Source of the DNA: Lucinisca nassula
Lineage: Eukaryota; Mollusca; Bivalvia; Lucinida; Lucinidae
Reading direction: 5' to 3'
Assembly: GCA_963580285.1 (NCBI GenBank)
Contig: OY757010.1
Location: 74,008,858 to 74,072,857, forward strand
Length of the DNA stretch: 64,000 nt
The translations under genes were made by a program, and so were the position numbers. Shown piece by piece: positions 59,325 to 64,000 of the stretch. How positions within the stretch are numbered: position 1 is the first letter of the stretch; the number at the start of each line of letters is the position of its first letter. The notes beneath the pieces were generated by a model. The model saw nothing but the letters and a program-made list of their open reading frames with translations, was not told where the DNA came from and ran no database searches.

Positions 59325-60398
59325 ATAGATTTAATCGCCATTACAAAGCGTAAGCTGGCCATTTTGTTTTCTAAAAAAGCAAGAAATGACCTCTTATTTA
59401 TGAATCGGTGCGTCATTCGGTCAGATAAGCATGATACCCAGACATTTAATGGTCTTGTCCAGAAAAGTATTTTTCATCACAGTTTTCTTTCTCTGATGAT
59501 TTTAACACAATTTAGAAATCATGTGTAGACCACCTTTTATTGTAGTAAGCTGCTGGCATTTACAAATGGTGTGATTTTCTCCTCTGGTTATCGAATGCTC
59601 AACCCGACAATCTAATGCTTAACCAGAACATTTTGGCAGATGAGGAGTTCTTCACAGAAATGAAAACTCCAAAACCTGTTTTATTTCATTGCAGGCAATT
59701 ACCGGACCATTGATAAAAAACAAACACAGCGTAAAAATCATTGAAAATCATTCGGTACTATGATTCTGGAGATTGAGAATAAAATACTATGTCATTATCG
59801 AATCAATAGCGCACTGCTTATCAGGTTGGCTATAATGGTTCCGTAGAACAAGGTGCGGGTGATTCTGGGGCCGTGGTGATGAAACCAGATCCGCTTTATA
59901 GTTGCAAATTTTGTTATCATTTCTATAGATCTATATATATAACCAACCATTTTCGACCTTTTCCGTGGTGATTTCTCGCTAGTGCTGCATTGACAAGCAA
60001 AATATCCATAACACATATGACCATATATGTTTATTTTGTGTGCATGTTAATAAGCTGAACTTGTAGCAAAGCGCAATAATAATTAAAGGCAATAAACACC
60101 TCGAAAAACCACGGGTTTTCTAAGGCTTCAGTTCACCTTCTGCAGGAGAAACTAAATTTAGCCAAAATGTGTGAAGTACGGGATTTGGTATTTACTCCAA
60201 AGATGCCGATATCAATGGGCTCTTGAGTGTAATTCCTCATTTTTTAGATAACTCCCTCGAAAAAATTATATAACTTATGAAACACAGAAAATGCAAAGTT
60301 TCTTTACCTTTTTTAGCGATCTGATTCCTCACCGGATGTCGCTCTAATTGGTTCACGTTCTTACCCAAAGGTTACGCATTCTATCGTTCCGAAGGCGT
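59325..60398 (-). repeat. Right arm of the ~1.05-kb inverted repeat
   Basis: Inverse of 45957-47280 without the SINE: ATTTAATCGCCATTACAAAG at the inner end, CGTTCCGAAGGCGT at the outer end. Small differences, for example an extra GTTCCGTAGAACAAGGTGCG near 59840. Confidence 0.85.
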
Positions 60399-60682
60399 GT
60401 ATTATGCAAAGGCTGGTCAGACTGCACAGATAAACGACAAATAACTATGTTGACCCATAGTATGCTGGAAACCCCTAAAGGGATACAGTGCAGGCCCAGA
60501 TCAGACGCCGCAGAACGCACTATTTGCTAAAAGAATTTTCCGTCAAAAATAGAATAAAATTTAAAAATAGGCCTGACACCCCTTATATGACGAATGGTCC
60601 ACTAGTATGCAATGGGTTAAATGAATCGCTTCTGATCAATGAACATATACATACACCAGTCCAAGTTTCAAATGTTCGTGCC

Positions 60683-60800
60683 TAAATGGCCGAAACTAGT
60701 TAGTCTGGCCCAGAAAACATGTACACTCCGTATTTTCTAGTTCTGTGGTGTATTCCTTGCTACCAAAGGATAACCCTTTCTAGAACATATTGCTAGTTTC
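60683..60800 (+). mobile_element. Retrozyme fragment, hammerhead 5' part missing
   Basis: GCCTAAATGGCCGAAACTAG, TTAGTCTGGCCCAGAAAAC, then CTAGTTCTGTGGTGTATTCC and CCAAAGGATAACCC match the second unit at 6373-6480. The CTGATGA core is absent, so no ribozyme can form. Confidence 0.75.
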
Positions 60801-60837
60801 GACCAATTAGGATCTGCAATTATTGTTTGTCTTGCTG

Positions 60838-61195
60838 AATACACGAGCGTTCATGTATAATTGAAGTTATTAAACGAGTTGAGGAAAAGGGATCAGATAC
60901 GAGGCTGTGCCGAGCATTTTATCGCCTTTTCTCAACGACTTTAATAAAATCAATAATAAATAAGCACGAATGCAATATTCTTTTTGCTATATGACATTTA
61001 AAACGCATTCACGATTTTGTACAAAAATTTCAATATTCCGTCATTAGTAAACGTGACGTCGTTAAGGACGTCGTACGTGTAACGTTTCGGGATGTATCTA
61101 ACTAATTTGCATATTTGATCCACTAGTGGATTACCGAATTTTAATACATGTCGTAATCACATTCTCAGACGCGACGTGATATGATAAATAAATTT
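60838..61195 (-). repeat. Dispersed repeat, inverse copy at 3793-4085
   Basis: ATAATTGAAGTTATTAAACG to CTCAGACGCGACGTGATATG; opposite orientation to 3793-4085 and slightly longer, with TCCACTAGTGGATTACCG near the right end. Ends about 225 bp before exon 5. Confidence 0.6.
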
Positions 61196-61257
61196 TATCG
61201 CACCCATTTCTGACGTTCGACCATTGAAATTTGCTTGGTATAATTCAAATTCACACG

Positions 61258-61394
61258 TCGCTAGGGAAACGTCAAATCAACGTCGGTACAACGTCACGAC
61301 GTCTCATTGACGTAGATGTGACGATGCATAAACGTCATGACGTTGCACCGACGTTGGTGTGACGTCACAATTACGCCATGTGCCCGCTGGGGTT
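61258..61394. mobile_element. MITE of the CCCAGCGGGCACA family, 27 bp before exon 5
   Basis: The right end ACGCCATGTGCCCGCTGGGG is well preserved; the left end (GTCGCTAGGGAAACGTC) is eroded. Interior of ACGTCA-type half-sites (CAACGTCACGACGT, AACGTCATGACGT). Its right end supplies sequence just upstream of the exon 5 acceptor. Confidence 0.75.
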
Positions 61395-61421
61395 ATTTCA
61401 ACATTTCCGACGTGTTTCAAG

Positions 61422-61586
61422 GTGGTTGCCAAGAGTATGATAGACAGAGGCAAAGGTGGGGCTATTGTTATGGTGTCAAGTCAGGCTAGCTTCAGAGCCA
61501 TTGATGGTCACTCCGTCTACTGCAGTACAAAAGGAGCCATGGACCAGCTGGCTAGATGTTTGGCGCTAGAGCTCGGCCCACATAAG
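61422..61586 (+). CDS. L-xylulose reductase-like SDR, exon 5 (catalytic exon)
   Basis: Acceptor GTGTTTCAAG|GTGGTTG, donor CATAAG|GTAAAT. Encodes residues 117-171 in phase 0. It holds Ser136 in IVMVSSQAS and the Tyr149-x-x-x-Lys153 pair in YCSTK, the SDR catalytic residues that bind and protonate the substrate. LALELGPHK leads into the next strand. The acceptor's polypyrimidine tract is short, and the MITE above begins 27 bp upstream of the exon. Confidence 0.9.
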
Positions 61587-61624
61587 GTAAATAAAATGTA
61601 ATAAAAGCATCGCTGACACTGCAT

Positions 61625-61885
61625 CATATCCCGCCACTACACAAAAACACGCTTGTACGTAATTCTGGCCCCCTTGAACCCCACCATTATACAGTAAAAC
61701 TGGCGTTTACAGGGGTAAAATTCATTTTTCTTGTTTCTGCTCTAAAGTATAGATTGTGGGTACTCGTAAGAACTGCCTCATCGCGATGAGGCGGTTCTGA
61801 CGTGTGCCCATAATCTATATTTTGAATAGGAATAAGAAAATTATCACAATTTCAATCTTACAATTTTCGGTTAGTTGCTAAAAAA
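61625..61885. mobile_element. Foldback MITE of the 43056-43338 family
   Basis: CACTACACAAAAACACGCTTG, CCTTGAACCCCACC, the palindrome GATTGTGGGTACTCGTAAGA with its inverse across GCCTCATCGCGATGAGGC, AAATTATCACAATTTCAATC. The right end is eroded. Begins about 40 bp after exon 5. Confidence 0.72.
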
Positions 61886-61971
61886 AAAGAATTTATCCAC
61901 ACTCATTTCTGACAATCAAGCAAGCAAATGATTTAATATAATGCATTCACCTAAATTTGCTGTATGACAAA

Positions 61972-62032
61972 CGATGTAGAGGCTGATCAAAAGCCATCTG
62001 ATCTTGATTTACGCTGTTTGTAAAGGTAGGAG
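61972..62032. repeat. Decayed hairpin, AACGATGTAGAGGCTGATCA
   Basis: AACGATGTAGAGGCTGATCA faces ATCTTGATTTACGCTGTTTG around AAAGCCATCTG. Followed by GTAGGAGTTTTCGTGTTCAG, as at 44560-44590 and, inverted, 4081-4127. Confidence 0.6.
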
Positions 62033-62039
62033 TTTTCGT

Positions 62040-62930
62040 GTTCAGCGAGATAAAGATTATAAGCAGTATTTTATTTTCATTATTCCCGAGAGCAGATTCT
62101 GTGATCCCACAGAGATTTGTATGTTCGTCAGTTTGACATTTACGACGACCCTATCATTCATCTTAATATTCAAGTCCATTTCCCAAGAACCATAAGAGCA
62201 ACATCAATGAAACTTTGTACACATTTGCATCTTGTGATGGCAACTTTAATGCAAGAAATCCATATTATACCTAGTCCTACAATTTTATGGTTTACTGACG
62301 CTAGCAAGTCCATTTTGTTCAAGACATATAAGAGCTTCATTTACGATACTTGGTACGAACATGCATCTTGGGACGGGAAACTTGAGTGCCAGCATCGATA
62401 TTTGACCTTGACATTTCATGGTTCACTGACTTTATGAACTCTTGCGTCGACCCTAATTTTCAAGCCCATTTCTCAAAGACCTATAAGAGCTACATTAATC
62501 TGCAGGTTACATCTTGAATGCAAGCATACAATTTTGACTTTGCGTATTTTCAATGACTATTGACTATGAAATCTCAGTTTTTCCAAATAAAGTTATTGGC
62601 ATCTGTCCTTTTGTGCACAAATCCATTTCTTGACAACTTTTAGGGTTAAAGCAATAGAGGATATTTGATTTTTCCGCCACTCGTGAAAATACTTCTTTTG
62701 GTGTTCATTCGGTGAAATAAACATCAATCTTACACTGAAAAAACAAGATGTGTTTGTGAAAGACTGATGACAATATCGATTTTGATTTCACTGATCATCA
62801 TGTAAGAAATGAAGTTTCCAGTCCACTCTTATTTAGGGATACATACTCCACACTTTAGCATTACTTAAATGTTGTGCGTCGTTGACTTTGTCAAAATGTT
62901 GGGAGTTCGGTCTATACAACAGCTTTAGTT
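62040..62930. other. Intron 5 interval, nothing recognised
   Basis: AAGTCCATTTCCCAAGAACC-ATAAGAGC recurs as AAGCCCATTTCTCAAAGACC-TATAAGAGC about 290 bp on, so a diverged direct repeat may be present (as in the 18050-18560 type of block). No exon. Confidence 0.4.
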
Positions 62931-62931
62931 T

Positions 62932-63075
62932 AACCCATATATGCCTAGCGGCCCTTTTATGGACATAGGCAAACAGCACAGGCCCAGATCAGACGCCGCA
63001 GTGTTTTTACTGTTTGCTAACAAGATTTTCTGTCAAAAAATGGAATAAAAATGAAAACATAGGTCTGACACCCCT
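62932..63075. mobile_element. piggyBac-type MITE, internally deleted
   Basis: Starts TTTAACCCATATATGCCTAG (as 6766-6985 inverted), carries ACAGGCCCAGATCAGACGCC, but the opposite hairpin arm is lost. Ends near CTGACACCCCTTAACTGAC. Confidence 0.65.
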
Positions 63076-63092
63076 TAACTGACAAATGGATT

Positions 63093-63268
63093 TAAGAAGC
63101 TTCTGTGGTGTAGTGGTTATGCTACTCGCCTTGTAAACCAAGGATCGCAGGATCGATCCCGGGCCTCTCCAGACTTTCCGATGAGTCTTTAAACCGAGGC
63201 CCCGTCTCCATATAACCTTTTAGCTGTTGGTGAGACGTAAAACTCAAACACTCATTCACTCACTCACA
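63093..63268 (+). mobile_element. tRNA-derived SINE (ACTCACTCAC tail), full length
   Basis: GAAGCTTCTGTGGTGTAGTG head with A box, TCGCCTTGTAAACCAAGG, B box GGATCGATCCCGGG, body to AGACGTAAAACTCAAACACT and an (ACTC)n tail. Intron 5, about 190 bp before exon 6. Confidence 0.85.
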
Positions 63269-63459
63269 AGAGGATTTGTCTAACTTATAGCAATGGAAGA
63301 GTCCACCAGTATAAAATGGGTAACCAAAGCACTGACTGGTAAGTCGACAGTTTCTGCTGCATTGAATGCTTGCAGTATTGTCAGCCTTTGTGCCGATTGA
63401 CAAACAATCGATCCAAGAAAAACTGTCATATTATGTCATGGCTTATTTATATCCCATAG

Positions 63460-63583
63460 ATTCGGGTGAACTGTATAAATCCGACAATAACGAAGACTAA
63501 TTTAGCTATGGTTGACGCTGACTGGGGCAATCCTTTAAAAGCCAAACCGGTACTCGACAGAATCCCGCTACGTAGATTTGCAG
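63460..63583 (+). CDS. L-xylulose reductase-like SDR, exon 6 (gene continues past the edge)
   Basis: Acceptor ATATCCCATAG|ATTCGGG, donor TTTGCAG|GTATGC. Encodes residues 172-212 plus one base. IRVNCINPTIT is the conserved SDR strand after the active site (the NPT turn contacts the nicotinamide); the following loop to ADWGNPLKAK and DRIPLRRFA is the substrate-lid region as in DCXR. About 31 residues and the stop codon lie outside the window. Confidence 0.88.
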
Positions 63584-63591
63584 GTATGCAA

Positions 63592-63708
63592 CAGTCCAGC
63601 GGACACATGACGTCTAAGCAACGTCGCATCAACGTCGATGCAACACGTTGTACCGACGTTGATACGACGTTGTATACAAGTTGTGTGCCTGCTGTGTATA
63701 TAGACGAG
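63592..63708. mobile_element. MITE of the CCCAGCGGGCACA family, 8 bp after exon 6
   Basis: CCAGCGGACACATGACGT at the left, AAGTTGTGTGCCTGCTGTG at the right, with CAACGTCGCATCAACGTCG-type repeats inside. It starts within 10 bp of the exon 6 donor. Confidence 0.75.
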
Positions 63709-64000
63709 CTTCCGTGGCTCGAAAACATTTTGGACACTTATCAATGTTATCGAGGGGTGTTGGCGGGGACGGGGGTGGAGGAGGTGCTCCCCCTGGGGAA
63801 TTAGGAAAATTTTCCTTTTTTTTTTTTGTGTCAAATCGCTTGAGTCATTTCACGAGATAAAAAATTCCTTGGATGAGTATTTCAACGAATTTGTCTTGAA
63901 TGGAATTTTCCGCGATGTATAAAACAGGCGTCCATTTCAAAATACACGATGAGGTGTCAAAGTGAGTTACTTGTTAGAAAACATTTTTATCATATGACGT
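63709..64000. other. Right-edge interval, nothing recognised
   Basis: Start of DCXR intron 6. A T-run lies at about 63818-63826. ATCATATGACGT at the very end resembles 3789-3797, so another copy of the 3793-4085 repeat may begin there. Confidence 0.4.

Noticed and set aside
45957..60398. Maverick/Polinton element (about 15 kb with ~1-kb inverted ends)
   Set aside because: No polymerase B, integrase, ATPase or capsid genes occur between the arms apart from the BEL, Penelope and mariner sequences; ends are not clearly AG/CT and no 6-bp duplication was found.

Overview
The window is nuclear DNA from an invertebrate animal, most probably a bivalve mollusc (clam). The grounds are intron-containing coding sequence with GT-AG junctions, very dense AT-rich repeats, tRNA-derived SINEs, a BEL/Pao LTR retrotransposon, hammerhead-ribozyme repeats of the metazoan retrozyme type, and Penelope-like elements of the Naiad type (GIY-YIG upstream of the reverse transcriptase, with in-frame TGA at conserved Cys positions). 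The last trait has been reported from clams and spiders. No bacterial-style operon, true tRNA, rRNA or CRISPR array is present.

Only two host genes are visible. One is a terminal C-type-lectin-domain exon at 4507-4727 (+). The other is a short-chain dehydrogenase/reductase closely resembling L-xylulose reductase (DCXR). It starts at 18999 (+) and continues beyond the right edge: six coding exons (18999-19050, 21577-21674, 27385-27539, 43755-43797, 61422-61586, 63460-63583) join in phase into about 212 residues. The cofactor motif and all four catalytic residues fall at the same residue numbers as in human DCXR. Its introns are huge (introns 3 and 4 are 16.2 and 17.6 kb) and filled with mobile DNA. 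A dead copy of exon 1 lies 1.6 kb upstream.

Layout. 1-2.7 kb: two tandem-repeat blocks. 2.7-8.9 kb: MITEs, SINEs, the lectin exon and a tandem hammerhead (retrozyme) repeat. 8.9-16.3 kb: a ~150-bp satellite broken by a 1.5-kb TIR element, a foldback MITE, a retrozyme relic, a Penelope fragment and SINEs. 16.3-28.7 kb: MITEs, DCXR exons 1-3 and their introns. 28.8-41.7 kb (intron 3): a very large inverted repeat whose arms carry arrays of short hairpin units, a triplicated composite unit in its centre, and a head-to-tail pair of Naiad-like elements inserted in the right arm. 41.7-45.9 kb: SINEs, MITEs and the 43-nt exon 4. 45.96-60.4 kb (intron 4): a second long inverted repeat enclosing an apparently intact, young BEL/Pao element (8.39 kb, near-identical LTRs, 5-bp target duplication) inserted in a Penelope remnant, then a broken mariner transposase. 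60.4-64 kb: more MITEs and SINEs around DCXR exons 5 and 6.

The most notable observations are the Naiad-like element with candidate selenocysteine codons, the tandem hammerhead repeat plus a diverged but fully pairable third hammerhead, the hairpin-unit arrays inside a 13-kb inverted structure, and a SINE carried inside both LTRs of the BEL element. All calls come from reading the sequence; no alignment, folding or database search was run.
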